Below, one piece after another: positions 27,304 to 36,707 of a stretch of 64,000 bases of DNA (the first letter of the stretch is position 1; each line of letters opens with the position of its first letter). Location: the NCBI RefSeq assembly GCF_020181615.1, contig NZ_CP084029.1:3826800-3890799 (forward strand), in the 5' to 3' direction. The position numbers and the translations under genes are program-made. The DNA is from [Mycobacterium] crassicus. GTDB taxonomy: Bacteria > Actinomycetota > Actinomycetes > Mycobacteriales > Mycobacteriaceae. A model generated the notes under the pieces. The model was given only the letters and a program-made list of their open reading frames with translations. It did not search any database and was not told where the DNA came from.

Positions 27304-28482
27304 CTACGACGTCTTGACCACCGGCGGCGAGTAATTCGGCTTGCCCAACCCGAGTACGTACTGGGCGATCATGTTGCGGAACACCTCCAGGGTGCCGCCG
27401 TAGATACCCACCAGCGGCGCGAACCGGAAGACATAGTCCGCGGCCCCGTCGTCGACGGCGCCCTCGGTGCCGATCGGCAGCGCCGACGCGCTGCCCAGCA
27501 GATCCATCAGGTCCGGCGAGACGTCGCGCATGGCCTGCGCCAGTGCGACCCGCCCGAAAATGGACGGCGCCGAAAGAGATGCCTCCACCCGCGCGGCGGC
27601 CCGGCCCAACCGGTAGGCCACCGACCGGTCGGCGACACTGCCCGAACGCCCGGCAATGGCGGCGGCCTTGTCGACGGCCACGGCCATGAAGTTCGCCTGG
27701 TGCATCATGATCGAGACGTCCTGCAGCCCATCCGGATTCGCGTCCACCGCACCGTGTTCGACGTTGAGCGGCTCGCGCAGCACCGTCCAGCCGCCGTTGA
27801 CCTCCCCCAGCCGGTAGCGGTCGTCGACGCGGACGTCGCTGTAGTACACGATGTTGGTGCGATCGCCGTCGACGGTGCGCAGCCCCTGGATCTCGATCCC
27901 CGGTGAGTTCAGCGGGACCAGGAACATGGTGAGGCTCTTGTGTTTCCGTGCCTCGGGATCGGTATTGGTGATCAGGAAGACGTACTGGCAGTTGTGCGCG
28001 CCGGTGGTGAACATCTTGGAGCCATTGATAATCCAAGTTGACCCATCCCGCACCGCCCGGGTCTTGCAGGTTGCGACGTCGGATCCGCCTTCGGGTTCGG
28101 TGTAGCCCAGGCAGAGCCGGACGTGCCCGCTGAAGACACCGGGCAGCACCTCGTCGCGCAATTCCGGTGATCCGAACGACGCCACCGAGCGGGCCACCAT
28201 GGCGGTGGTCCCCCAGGTCACCCACGGGACGTGGGCCCGGCGCTTCTCGAGCTCCCAGATGCGCCGGCGCACCCGGGGGAAGCCGCCGTCGGCCTCGGTT
28301 TTCCACTCGGCCTCCAGGTAGCCCGCGGCGCCCAGCGCCAGGTGCACACCTTCGTCGAAGTTGTCGCCGGTCTCGCGGTCGCGGCGTTTGACGTCCTCGG
28401 TCACGTGGGTGGCCAGGAAAGTGCGTACCTCGTCGAGGAAGGCCCGGTCGTCGTCGGTGAGATGCGGTCGGGAGAAGTCCAT
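27304..28482 (-). CDS. Acyl-CoA dehydrogenase, FadE subunit
   Basis: The 392-residue protein has the FAD/substrate motif LGYTEPEGGSDVA, INGSKMFTT and the C-terminal IYGGTLEVFRNMIAQ. The Glu usual in YEGT is Gly, as in other mycobacterial heteromeric FadE enzymes. It lies 10 bp after a second, shorter FadE gene, so the two probably form an alpha-2-beta-2 dehydrogenase for a bulky acyl-CoA. ATG 28482 lies within this gap; a longer frame would overlap the upstream gene. It is the last gene of the six-gene operon from 34077. Confidence 0.88.
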   Translation of the reverse strand: MDFSRPHLTDDDRAFLDEVRTFLATHVTEDVKRRDRETGDNFDEGVHLALGAAGYLEAEWKTEADGGFPRVRRRIWELEKRRAHVPWVTWGTTAMVARSVASFGSPELRDEVLPGVFSGHVRLCLGYTEPEGGSDVATCKTRAVRDGSTWIINGSKMFTTGAHNCQYVFLITNTDPEARKHKSLTMFLVPLNSPGIEIQGLRTVDGDRTNIVYYSDVRVDDRYRLGEVNGGWTVLREPLNVEHGAVDANPDGLQDVSIMMHQANFMAVAVDKAAAIAGRSGSVADRSVAYRLGRAAARVEASLSAPSIFGRVALAQAMRDVSPDLMDLLGSASALPIGTEGAVDDGAADYVFRFAPLVGIYGGTLEVFRNMIAQYVLGLGKPNYSPPVVKTS

Positions 28483-28492
28483 GGTCGGTGTC

Positions 28493-29575
28493 CTATCCGG
28501 CTGTGGTGTCGGCGGTTTCGGGGGCGGCTGTCTCACGAGCGGCTGTTTCTCGAACGGCGACGAGCTCGGCGATGCGGCAGGCCCCGGCCCCGGGGTCGCC
28601 GCCGGCCAGCGGCCAACCACGCGCCCGCACCAGGTACGCCGTCGCGGCGGCTTCGGCCGACACGCCCAGACCACCCTGAATGTGAACGGCCATGGTGGCG
28701 GCCTTGGCCGCCTCCTCGGCCATGAACACGAACGCGCAGTCCGCCAGCTCCGGGCGTTCGTCGGGTTCGTTGTCGAGGAACCAGGCCGCCCGGTAGGCCA
28801 GGTTGCGTCCGCTCGCGACGGTGATGGCCATGTTGGCCAGTGGATGCGAGATGGCCTGCAACGTGCCGATCGGCACGCCCAGGGTGTAGCGGGTCTTGGC
28901 GAACTCGGCGGCGATGGTCATGGTCTGTTCCACCATGCCCACCAGCGCGGCAGCGGTCAGCAGTCGCCATTCATCCAGTGCCCGCTGGTATTCCGCCAGC
29001 GCCGCGTCACCGCCGGCCACCACGGTGCGGGTGTCGGCGGCGGCCGGGTCTATCCAGGCCATCGGCAGCCGGCCGATGTTGTCGACGGTCGGCGGCCGGG
29101 TGTCGAAGGTCAGCCGAACCACGTCGTCCCCGTCGCGGATGATGATCGCATCGGCGATCGAGCCGGTGGGCACCAGCCGGGCGCCGGAGGCATCGCCGTG
29201 CTGCGGATCCAGTGCCACCAGCTGCCTGCCGCTGACGAGCTCGGGGTCCACCGCACCGAGCCGGCTCAACAGCCTTGCCGCACAGACGTGGTCGATCCAG
29301 GGCACCGGAGCCAGTGCCCGGCCGATCTCCTCGGCGACCAGGACCAGATCAACCAGGGTGGCACCGTCGCCGCCGACCGATTCCGGCAGTGCCATGCTGG
29401 TCGCGCCCATCGCGCACAACCGCTCCCACAGGCTCTTGTCGAATCCGGATTCCTCTGCGGCCCTGACGGTTTCGATTCCGCAATGGCTGGTGAAGAACTG
29501 CTTGTAGGCATCGCGGACCGCTATGTGGTCCTCGGTCAGGCTGTAGTCCAGCCGGCGCAGCTCGAAACGATCCAT
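28493..29575 (-). CDS. Acyl-CoA dehydrogenase, partner FadE subunit
   Basis: The 360-residue protein is a divergent acyl-CoA dehydrogenase of the shorter partner type: MALPESVGGDGATL in the N-terminal domain and FAKTRYTLGVPIGTLQAISH in the C-terminal helices, with the HIQGGLGVSAE motif near the end. The tail carries a short ETAA/ETAD repeat of low complexity. Such subunits supply part of the FAD site while the partner supplies the rest. It is separated by only 3 bp from the amidohydrolase upstream and by 10 bp from its FadE partner downstream. Confidence 0.86.
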   Translation of the reverse strand: MDRFELRRLDYSLTEDHIAVRDAYKQFFTSHCGIETVRAAEESGFDKSLWERLCAMGATSMALPESVGGDGATLVDLVLVAEEIGRALAPVPWIDHVCAARLLSRLGAVDPELVSGRQLVALDPQHGDASGARLVPTGSIADAIIIRDGDDVVRLTFDTRPPTVDNIGRLPMAWIDPAAADTRTVVAGGDAALAEYQRALDEWRLLTAAALVGMVEQTMTIAAEFAKTRYTLGVPIGTLQAISHPLANMAITVASGRNLAYRAAWFLDNEPDERPELADCAFVFMAEEAAKAATMAVHIQGGLGVSAEAAATAYLVRARGWPLAGGDPGAGACRIAELVAVRETAARETAAPETADTTAG

Positions 29576-29578
29576 TGC

Positions 29579-30406
29579 TCATTGCTCCTTGTGGTCGCCG
29601 AAGAAGAATTCGTGCGCGTTGTTGTAGAGGTAGTTGTCCAGCACGTCGGGCGGCAGATCCAGGGCCAGCGCCTCGGGCACCACCCGCTCCATCCGCAGCA
29701 CCGGCCAGTCGGAGGCGAAGATGATCTTGTTCGACCCGCGGGTGCGCAGGTAGTGCAGCAGCGCCTCCGGCAGGCGTTTGGGTGACCACGCCGAGGTCAT
29801 CAGCCGCAGGTTGCGGTACTTGATCAGCATCCGGATCGCGACGTCCCACCACGGGTCGGCGCCGTGGATCATGCACAGCCGCAGTTCCGGGAAGCGAACG
29901 CAGACCCGATCCAGGTGGATCGGATGCTGCACCTCGCCGGGGATCGGCGGTCCCGGGATGCCGGTGTTGACGCACAGCGGCAGATCCAGCTCGGCGCACT
30001 TGGCGTAGAGCGGGTAGTACACCGCATCGCTGGGCGGATACTGACCGTCGCCCCAAAAGCTCGGTCCCACCACCGCGTAGACCACCGGCAGGTCGTTGAC
30101 GACGGCGCTCAACTCCCGCAACGCGGGTACCGGCCGCAGCAGGTTCATCCCGCCCATCGCCAGCACGAACCGATCCGGCCTGGCCTCCACGAACTTTCGT
30201 GCGGTCACCGACGGTTTGGCCAGGTTGTCCATCAGGACGGCCTGCCTCACCCCGTTGGCATCCATCTCGTCGAGCAGCGCCGACATGTCGGCGGGTTCGA
30301 ACATCGACTTGGCGCCCTTGAAGTAGTCGTCGCGGGTGGTCGTCATCCAGGACGGCTGTTCGCTCTCACCGAAGTGCACGTTGACCAGACAGTCGATGGC
30401 TCTCAT
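29579..30406 (-). CDS. Short amidohydrolase-2 family protein (paralog C)
   Basis: The 275-residue protein is about 120 residues shorter than the other amidohydrolases here. It has LVNVHFG in place of the DxDxH metal motif, a mid-barrel LCMIHGADPWW and a C-terminal FASDWPVLRME with the catalytic Asp. The missing part corresponds to the insert of the longer paralogs; this is typical of the smaller branch of the family. Its ATG overlaps the FadD stop by four bases. Within this operon it lies between FadD and the FadE pair, so it likely acts on a CoA ester or its product. Confidence 0.8.
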   Translation of the reverse strand: MRAIDCLVNVHFGESEQPSWMTTTRDDYFKGAKSMFEPADMSALLDEMDANGVRQAVLMDNLAKPSVTARKFVEARPDRFVLAMGGMNLLRPVPALRELSAVVNDLPVVYAVVGPSFWGDGQYPPSDAVYYPLYAKCAELDLPLCVNTGIPGPPIPGEVQHPIHLDRVCVRFPELRLCMIHGADPWWDVAIRMLIKYRNLRLMTSAWSPKRLPEALLHYLRTRGSNKIIFASDWPVLRMERVVPEALALDLPPDVLDNYLYNNAHEFFFGDHKEQ

Positions 30407-32034
30407 GACGCTGTTGACACCTCTTCATTCACTTGGCTTTTCGCCCAGCGGTAGTCGGCCTTGCCGTTGCCCAGCCGTCGCACTTCGGCGACCACGATGA
30501 ACTCCTTGGGCACCTTGAATCCGGCCAGCGATGTTCGGCAGTGCGCGTCCAGTGCTTCGTCGGTGCTGCCCGCTTCCGGGCGCAACGCCACCAGCGCGAC
30601 CAGCTCCTCGCCCCATCGGTCGCTGGGCTGGCCCACCACCAGCGCGTCCGCCACTCCCGGGTGGGCTCGCAGCACTTCCTCGACCTCCTCGACGAACACC
30701 TTCTCCCCGCCGGTGTTGACCACCAGGGAGTCGCGCCCGAACAGGCGCAGGGTTCCGTCGAGTTCGATCGACGCCCGGTCCCCGGAGATCACCACCCGCC
30801 GGCCGTCGATCTCGCCGAAGGTGCGCCGGGTCGCGTCTTCGTCGCCGAAGTAGCCGAGCGGTATCCGGCCGGTGCGCACCGCCCAACCGATCTCGGGCTC
30901 ACCGGGATTCAGGAATCGGCTGCGGTCCCGCGAGATCACGCATCCCCCGTCGCGCAGGTCGAATGTGTCGCGACGGGCATCGCGCTGGCTGCGGCCGAAC
31001 CCCAGGTTCCCGGTTTCCGAGGAGCCGAAGCCGTTGATCAGGGTGAGCTGCGGCAGGTATTCCAGCAGCGCCGCCTGATACTTCGGGTTCGTGGCGGCGC
31101 CACCGGTGCCGATGGCGTTCAGCGAGGACAGGTCGTAGCCGCCTTGGTCAAGACGGCCGAGTTCGGCGACCAGCGGCGCCGCGTACGCGTCGCCGACCAT
31201 GGTCATCAACCCGACCCGCTCCCGCTCGACGGTCTGCCATGCCGTGCGGGCGTTGAATCCGGTTGCGGTGTCGTAGAGGATCACGGTCTGGCCGCTCAGG
31301 ATCGCCGAGAACGCGGTCCACAGGCCCGCGGCGTGCATCAGCGGTGACAGCGCGAACCAGGGCGGCCCCCCGTCACGCACCTTCTGATGGATTTCGGCGG
31401 CGCTGGCATGATCGGCGCCGACCATCGACGAGACGTAGATGTCGCTTTGCCGCCACAGCACGGCTTTCGGCCGCCCGGTGGTCCCGCCGGTGCAGATCAT
31501 CATCAGGTCGTCGGGCGATCCGGCCGCCGCACTGCCGGCGGGTGCGCTCGTCAGCGCGTCGTCCAGTGGCACCGCGCCCGCGATCTCGGCGGCGTCGGTG
31601 CCGTCGTCGATCGAGATCAGCAGTTCCACACCGGCCGCCGCAACGACGTCGGCGAACTTCGCCCCCAGTGACCGGTGGTAGATGACAGCGCGGGGGCGCA
31701 GATAGTCGAGCAGTTCGGCCATCTCGGCGGGCGCGTAGTAGTGGTTGACGTTGACCGGAACCGTCCGCGCCTTCAGGCAGCCGATCACCATGTCGGGGTA
31801 CAGGTCGTTGTGCATGAGCAGCGCGACGCGGTCCTGGCCGCACTCCCAGTCGCGCAGGTCTGCACGCTCACGTCGCACACCGAACCCACGGCCGGCCAGA
31901 TAGTCGGCCAGCCCGCTGCTGCGCTCGGCCGACTGGGCGAATGTGCTTCGGCGTGCTCCGCAGACCGTCATGACACGGTCGGGGACGGCCTGGGCGATTT
32001 CGTCCAGGACCGCGCCGATGGTCCACTCGACCAT
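30403..32034 (-). CDS. Acyl-CoA synthetase, FadD19-like
   Basis: The 543-residue AMP-forming ligase has the P-loop CTGGTTGRPKAVLWR, GFGSSETG and a C-terminal GNGKADYRWAKSQ. The wording is that of the FadD19 group, which also includes the synthetase at 3633-5291. The first Tyr of the P-loop is Cys. It has an insert after residue 50 (VRRERADLRDWECGQ) compared with that paralog. It lies 12 bp after an amidohydrolase and overlaps a second one. It would activate a bulky acid for the FadE pair downstream. Confidence 0.87.
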   Translation of the reverse strand: MVEWTIGAVLDEIAQAVPDRVMTVCGARRSTFAQSAERSSGLADYLAGRGFGVRRERADLRDWECGQDRVALLMHNDLYPDMVIGCLKARTVPVNVNHYYAPAEMAELLDYLRPRAVIYHRSLGAKFADVVAAAGVELLISIDDGTDAAEIAGAVPLDDALTSAPAGSAAAGSPDDLMMICTGGTTGRPKAVLWRQSDIYVSSMVGADHASAAEIHQKVRDGGPPWFALSPLMHAAGLWTAFSAILSGQTVILYDTATGFNARTAWQTVERERVGLMTMVGDAYAAPLVAELGRLDQGGYDLSSLNAIGTGGAATNPKYQAALLEYLPQLTLINGFGSSETGNLGFGRSQRDARRDTFDLRDGGCVISRDRSRFLNPGEPEIGWAVRTGRIPLGYFGDEDATRRTFGEIDGRRVVISGDRASIELDGTLRLFGRDSLVVNTGGEKVFVEEVEEVLRAHPGVADALVVGQPSDRWGEELVALVALRPEAGSTDEALDAHCRTSLAGFKVPKEFIVVAEVRRLGNGKADYRWAKSQVNEEVSTAS

Positions 32035-32045
32035 GGGTCAGCGCC

Positions 32046-33245
32046 TCAGGCCGCCGAGGCCACATTCACCCCGAGCAGATCCAACGCGTTGTCGCGCATG
32101 ATCTTTCGAACATCCGCGGCGTCGAATCCGGCCAGCTCGGTGGCGAATGACAGCGGTGATTCCAGCCCCTCGCCGTGCGGCCAGTCCGAGCCGAACAGAA
32201 TTTTGTCGACGCCGATGGTCTCGGCCAGCAGCGGCAGATCGTCCTCGTAGTAGGGGGCGATCCAGACGTTGTTGCGCAACTGCTCGACCGGGTCTTCCGG
32301 GAAATGCCGGGGCTGGCTGTTGGCGGCCTTCTTGAGCCGTTTGACCAGCCGGTGAACGAAGTACGACCCGTTCTCGATGCTGGCCACCTTGAGTTCCGGG
32401 TGCCGGGTGAACACGCCGTGCACGATCATCGACGCCATCGTGTCGTGAATCGCCCGGTCATCGAGCAGGACGGTGTCCAGCGGGTCCTTGGCGCCGAATC
32501 CCTCGAACGTCGACTTGCCGCCCCACATCGCCGCGATGTGCAGATATCCGCTGTCTGACAGATGGAATCCCACCGGAACGCCGGCTTCGGCCAGCCGGGC
32601 CCACACCGGATCGTGGCTGGGGTCACCGAGCGAGCGCGGCTTGATGACCCCGGGTACCGGTGCGGGCCGCACCAGCACCATCTTGGCGCCGTGCGCCAGT
32701 ACGAAGTCGACTTCGTCGAGCGCCGCGGCCGGATCCGCCAGCGAGATGATGGGTGCGGCGATGATCCGGTGGTCGGGCCGGTCGAAACCCCAGTCCTCGT
32801 CGAGCCAGCGGTTGAACGCATGGATCGATGCCGTCGACGCCTCGATGTCGCCCTTGAGCCCCTCCTCCACGCCGCACGCGAAAGTGGGCAGCATGAAGAC
32901 CGTTTGGATGTCCTGGGTGTTCATCACCGCCACCCGGGCGTCGCGGTTCTGGTACTCCGGGTGTTCGGACAGGCGCTCGACTTTCATCAACGAGGCCGGA
33001 TCGACGCCCTCGGGGATCTCGCCCCGGAACAGCAGGTCCAGACAGCCCGGCACGATGATCGGGTCGAAGGTGGGGTTGGGGATGAAGTGGTTGACCCGGT
33101 CGCCGATCACCGCCTGAGTGCGCTTGCCGTCGGTGAGCATCTGCACCCCGCGAGCTTTGAATTTCTTGTCCAGGTGCCGAGTGAACGCGTCCAGCGGTTC
33201 GTAGTAGTGGTTGTCCACGTCCACGGCCTGATAGCCCAGTATCAT
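32046..33245 (-). CDS. Amidohydrolase-2 family metal-dependent hydrolase (paralog D)
   Basis: The 399-residue TIM-barrel protein carries VDVDNHYYEP (DxDxH variant), PNPTFDPI, a mid-barrel GFHLSDSGY and FGSDWPHGEG. It is closely similar to paralog E at 60209 in these motifs. ATG 33245 is preceded by AAAGGA at a spacing of nine bases; the ATG three codons earlier would abut that site. It lies in the operon between the enoyl-CoA hydratase (17 bp) and FadD (12 bp). Hydrolysis or decarboxylation of a cyclic acid intermediate is likely. Confidence 0.86.
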   Translation of the reverse strand: MILGYQAVDVDNHYYEPLDAFTRHLDKKFKARGVQMLTDGKRTQAVIGDRVNHFIPNPTFDPIIVPGCLDLLFRGEIPEGVDPASLMKVERLSEHPEYQNRDARVAVMNTQDIQTVFMLPTFACGVEEGLKGDIEASTASIHAFNRWLDEDWGFDRPDHRIIAAPIISLADPAAALDEVDFVLAHGAKMVLVRPAPVPGVIKPRSLGDPSHDPVWARLAEAGVPVGFHLSDSGYLHIAAMWGGKSTFEGFGAKDPLDTVLLDDRAIHDTMASMIVHGVFTRHPELKVASIENGSYFVHRLVKRLKKAANSQPRHFPEDPVEQLRNNVWIAPYYEDDLPLLAETIGVDKILFGSDWPHGEGLESPLSFATELAGFDAADVRKIMRDNALDLLGVNVASAA

Positions 33246-33261
33246 CGTGTTCATTCCTTTC

Positions 33262-34077
33262 TCACTGCAGCGGCGGGAAGTTCGGCGGCCGCTTCTCCAG
33301 GAAGCTGACGACACCCTCGATGAGGTCGGGCCGGGTCAGGGATTCGTTCATCAGCGCCTCGGCTCGGGCGCTGACCGCGGCGACGTCGTCGAGGGCGTCG
33401 CGGTAGGCCTGCGCCTTGATCACCGCCAGGGACACCGGCGAGCAGTTCGCGGCGATGTCCGCGGCGTAGGCCATGGCGCGGTCCAGCAGCTGCCCGGGTT
33501 CGACGACGTGGTTGACCAGGCCGAGTTCGCGGGCTTCCTCGGCGAGGAAGGTCCGCCCACTGAGCAGCAGATCCATCGCCGCGCCCCAGCCGGCCAGCCG
33601 GGGCAGGATCCAGGAGATTCCGTGTTCGGCGATCAGGCCGCGGCGCGCGAACGAGGTGGCGAATTTGGCTCCGGCAGCGGCGAACCGGACGTCGCACATC
33701 AGCGCGTGGGTGAGCCCGATTCCGGCACAGGCGCCGTTGATCGCCGCGATGACGGGTTTGCGCAGTTCGGTCAGGAAATAGGGATGACGCTTTCCGACCA
33801 GTTGTGCCACAGCGTTTTCCGACAGCTTCTGCGAGTCGCCACCGCTGTCCTGCAGATCGCCGCCCGAACCCAGGTTCGCTCCGGCGCAGAATCCCCGGCC
33901 GCTGCCGGTCAGCACGATCGCCCGCACCTCGGGATCGGCCTCGGCCCGATCGGTCGCGGCATGCAGGCCGGCCGCGATGTCCGCACCCCACGCGTTGAGC
34001 CGGTCCGGGCGATTGAGGGTGATCAGCGCGACCCCGGCCGATGCGTCGTACAACACGGCATCGTCGGCAGCAGTCAT
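33262..34077 (-). CDS. Enoyl-CoA hydratase/isomerase family protein
   Basis: The 271-residue crotonase has LNRPDRLNAW, GRGFCAGANLG (oxyanion loop), INGACAGIGLTHAL and a basic C-terminus FLEKRPPNFPP. The first catalytic Glu of classical hydratases is not in place (GIGLTH), but an acid is present at IAEHG, as in isomerase-like crotonases. I chose ATG 34077, which has GAGGAGG upstream; an ATG further upstream (MSNSDC) lies in the promoter region. It is the first gene of the operon under site 5. Confidence 0.85.
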   Translation of the reverse strand: MTAADDAVLYDASAGVALITLNRPDRLNAWGADIAAGLHAATDRAEADPEVRAIVLTGSGRGFCAGANLGSGGDLQDSGGDSQKLSENAVAQLVGKRHPYFLTELRKPVIAAINGACAGIGLTHALMCDVRFAAAGAKFATSFARRGLIAEHGISWILPRLAGWGAAMDLLLSGRTFLAEEARELGLVNHVVEPGQLLDRAMAYAADIAANCSPVSLAVIKAQAYRDALDDVAAVSARAEALMNESLTRPDLIEGVVSFLEKRPPNFPPLQ

Positions 34078-34120
34078 CGAACCCGCACCTCCTCGCCCCG
34101 GACAGCAATCTGAATTACTC

Positions 34121-34139
34121 ATACTGTATATCTTTCGGT
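34121..34139. promoter_or_regulatory. Putative operator, TTACnGT direct repeat (site 5)
   Basis: ATACTGT-ATATC-TTTCGGT matches the shared pattern with one change in each half. It lies 43 bp before the start of the six-gene operon 34077-27304 (minus strand) in an AT-rich stretch that may also hold the promoter. Confidence 0.5.
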
Positions 34140-34157
34140 ATAGCGTTCGGGGAAGGG

Positions 34158-34955
34158 TCAGATGAAATCCGAGCCGCCGTCGACGTTGACGTTGGCCCCG
34201 GTCATGTAGCCGTTGCGACGGGAGGCCAGAAAGGCCGCGACCGCCCCGACCTCGTCCGGCAGGCCCGCCCGTGGCATCTGCGCCGGATGGCCGAAGTGCT
34301 CGGCGATGGCGTCCATCAACCGGTACGGGTCGGCACCGTCCACTCCGACCGAGGAGGCCCAACCCACCAGCGCCTCGGAGGCGACGCTGCCGGGCGAGAC
34401 CACGTTGACCAGGATCTCGTCGGGTGCCAGCAACAGCGCCAGATTCTTCGAGACGCTGTTGACCATCGCTTTGGCGGCGGTGTAGGCGGCCAGAACGGTG
34501 CTCTGGCGTTGCGTCGACTGCGCGGAGAAGTTGACGATCCGCGCCCACTGTGCGTTGCGCAGCAAAGGAAGCGCGGCCCGAACGGTGTGCACCATGCCCA
34601 TCGCTCCCTGGTCGATGGCCCGGCGCCACTGCTCGTCGGTGAGATCGTCGAAGGTGCCCTGCACATCGGGCCCGGTCGCGTTGACCAGGATGTTGAGTTG
34701 ACCGCCCCAGCGCTCACCGATCTCGGCGAAGACCTCCTGCACCCGTGTCTCGTCGCAGGCGTCGGCGACCAGTCCGATCGCGTCGGGACTGCCGCGCCGA
34801 GTCAGGTCGTCGGTCGCGCGATCGAGGTCGGCCGCCGTGCGCGCGACGACCGCGATGCGCGCGCCGTCGTCGGCCAGACAGCGTGCGGTCGCCAACCCCA
34901 TCCCGCGGCCGCCGCCGACGACGACGGCGCGCGCATCGCGCAGGCCCAGGTCCAC
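34158..34955 (-). CDS. Short-chain dehydrogenase/reductase
   Basis: The 265-residue SDR has VGGGRGMG as cofactor motif, NATGP at the NAG position, the catalytic region NFSAQS and YTAAK. It starts with GTG 34955, three bases after the stop of the upstream SDR gene, so it is co-transcribed. The run of three genes 36540-34158 (enoyl-CoA hydratase, SDR, SDR) forms a small beta-oxidation module. Confidence 0.86.
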   Translation of the reverse strand: MDLGLRDARAVVVGGGRGMGLATARCLADDGARIAVVARTAADLDRATDDLTRRGSPDAIGLVADACDETRVQEVFAEIGERWGGQLNILVNATGPDVQGTFDDLTDEQWRRAIDQGAMGMVHTVRAALPLLRNAQWARIVNFSAQSTQRQSTVLAAYTAAKAMVNSVSKNLALLLAPDEILVNVVSPGSVASEALVGWASSVGVDGADPYRLMDAIAEHFGHPAQMPRAGLPDEVGAVAAFLASRRNGYMTGANVNVDGGSDFI

Positions 34956-34958
34956 GCG

Positions 34959-35729
34959 TCAGCGCGGCTGGAAGCGTTGTGCGCCGTCGATGCGCACCAC
35001 TTCGCCGTTGATATAGGTGTTTTCGAGCAGGTGCTGAGCCAGGTTGGCGTACTCGTCGGGGGTGCCGAGCCGCTTGGGGAACGGCACCGTCTCGGCGAAC
35101 TTCGCCAGCATCGCGTCGGTGGCCCGTTCCATCGCCGGCGTGCGAATGGTGCCCGGCGCGATGCTGTTGAGCCGGATACCGACCGAGCTGAGGTCGCGGG
35201 CGCCGGTCAGCGTCAGTGCGATCACCCCGCCCTTGGCCGCCGAGTACGCCGACTGCCCCACCTGCCCTTCGTAGCCGGCGATCGAGGCCGTCATCACGAT
35301 CGACCCCCGTTCGCCGTTGGCGCCGGGCTCGGTGGCGGCGATCTTGGCCGCCGCCAAGCGGAGCACGTTGTAGGTGCCGGTCAGGTACAGCCCGATGGTC
35401 TTGGAGAACCCGGCCATCGGCGCGGGACTGCCGTCGCGGGCGACGACCTTGTCCACCACGCCGAAGCCGCCGTGGGCGATCACCGCGTAGCGCAGGGTGC
35501 CGAGTTCGTCGGCCGCCGCCAGCGCCGCCTGCACGTCGTCGTCGTTGAGCACATCGGTGCGGACGTAGACGGCCTTGTTGCCCAGCTCATTCGCCAACTT
35601 GGTGGCCTTCTCATCGGCGACGTCGGCGATGACGACGGCCGCGCCGGCTTCGTGCAGCCTGCGGACCGTGGCCTCACCCAGGCCGCCGGCGCCACCGGTC
35701 ACCAGGACTACGTCACCTGCAAAAGACAT
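34959..35729 (-). CDS. SDR, 3-hydroxyacyl-CoA dehydrogenase type II-like
   Basis: The 256-residue SDR has TGGAGGLG (11-18), VMTASIAG with the catalytic Ser, YSAAK and PGTIRTPAM. The overall pattern follows human HSD10/type II 3-hydroxyacyl-CoA dehydrogenases, which oxidise hydroxyacyl-CoA and some steroids with NAD. It follows the enoyl-CoA hydratase by 49 bp and precedes a second SDR by 3 bp. A role as the hydroxyacyl-CoA dehydrogenase of this module is the simplest reading. Confidence 0.86.
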   Translation of the reverse strand: MSFAGDVVLVTGGAGGLGEATVRRLHEAGAAVVIADVADEKATKLANELGNKAVYVRTDVLNDDDVQAALAAADELGTLRYAVIAHGGFGVVDKVVARDGSPAPMAGFSKTIGLYLTGTYNVLRLAAAKIAATEPGANGERGSIVMTASIAGYEGQVGQSAYSAAKGGVIALTLTGARDLSSVGIRLNSIAPGTIRTPAMERATDAMLAKFAETVPFPKRLGTPDEYANLAQHLLENTYINGEVVRIDGAQRFQPR

Positions 35730-35778
35730 GTTTTCTCCTCACGTTGATCGGGTCAGGTTTCGATTCGGGCGGTGAAGC

Positions 35779-36540
35779 TCAGGTGCCGGTCCAGTTGGGC
35801 GCGCGCTTCTCGGCGAACGCGATCGCGCCTTCCTTGGCGTCGTGGGACGTGAACACCGGCGCAATCAGCTCGTTCTGCTTGTGCCACATCTCTTCTTGGG
35901 TCCAGTCGGTGGACTTGACCATGATGTCTTTGGTCACCGCGACGGCGAGCGGTCCGTTGGCGGTGATCTGTTCCGCCAACTCGATGGCTCCCGTCAGCGC
36001 TTCGCCCGGTTCGGTCAATACGTTGACGAAACCCCACACCTCGCCCTGCTCCGCGGTGAAACTCGCACCGGTGAGCGCCAATTCGAGTGCCTTCTGGTAG
36101 GGGATCCGATGCCGCAACCGCAACAGGCCTCCGCCGGCGGCCACCAGTCCACGTTTGACCTCCGGGATGCCGAACTTCGCACCTCTGGCGGCCACCACCA
36201 GGTCGGTGGCCAGCACCAGCTCGGTGCCGCCGGCGACGGCGTGGCCCTCGACGGCGGCGATGATGGGTTTTGTCGGCGGACGCTCGGTGAAGCCCAGGCC
36301 CCGTCCCGGGACATACGCCAGCTCCCCGGTCGCAAAAGCCTTGAGGTCCATACCCGCACAGAAATTACCGCCGGCTCCGGTCAGCACCGCCACCGACAGT
36401 TCCGGGGTTTCATCGAGTTCGTCGCAGGCCGCGGCCAAGCCTTCAGCGACCGCCTTGTTGGCCGCATTTCGGGCTTCCGGCCGGTTGATCGTGATGACGA
36501 GAATCCGACCGCGCCGCTCGCGCAGTACCGGTTCAGACAC
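35779..36540 (-). CDS. Enoyl-CoA hydratase, EchA19-like
   Basis: The 253-residue crotonase retains both catalytic glutamates: GGTEL and FGIPEVKRGL. The stretch NRPEARNA, GGNFCAGMDLKAFATGE and the end FAEKRAPNWTG closely resemble mycobacterial EchA19, a steroid enoyl-CoA hydratase. The start is GTG 36540 with GGTGGAG upstream; the frame extends to a TTG at 36567. Site 6 lies 43 bp upstream. It is the only crotonase of the seven here with the full classical Glu pair, so it is the best candidate for true hydration. Confidence 0.88.
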   Translation of the reverse strand: MSEPVLRERRGRILVITINRPEARNAANKAVAEGLAAACDELDETPELSVAVLTGAGGNFCAGMDLKAFATGELAYVPGRGLGFTERPPTKPIIAAVEGHAVAGGTELVLATDLVVAARGAKFGIPEVKRGLVAAGGGLLRLRHRIPYQKALELALTGASFTAEQGEVWGFVNVLTEPGEALTGAIELAEQITANGPLAVAVTKDIMVKSTDWTQEEMWHKQNELIAPVFTSHDAKEGAIAFAEKRAPNWTGT

Positions 36541-36582
36541 AGCTCCACCCCTCAGCTGTTGTGGCAACAGATACCATAATGC

Positions 36583-36601
36583 TTACCATATGATTTACGG
36601 T
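36583..36601. promoter_or_regulatory. Putative operator, TTACnGT direct repeat (site 6)
   Basis: TTACCAT-ATGAT-TTACGGT matches the shared pattern with one change. It lies between the EchA19-like gene (43 bp) and the divergent TetR gene (107 bp), consistent with control of the operon and autoregulation. Confidence 0.55.
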
Positions 36602-36707
36602 AAAAGAAGATCAATCCCCGGCGACGACGGCGGGTACAGGTAGGTTTAACGGCTAGGTTCAACGGCGAAGAATCCGGCCGTGTCGACCAGAACTGGAGGT
36701 ACCCGCA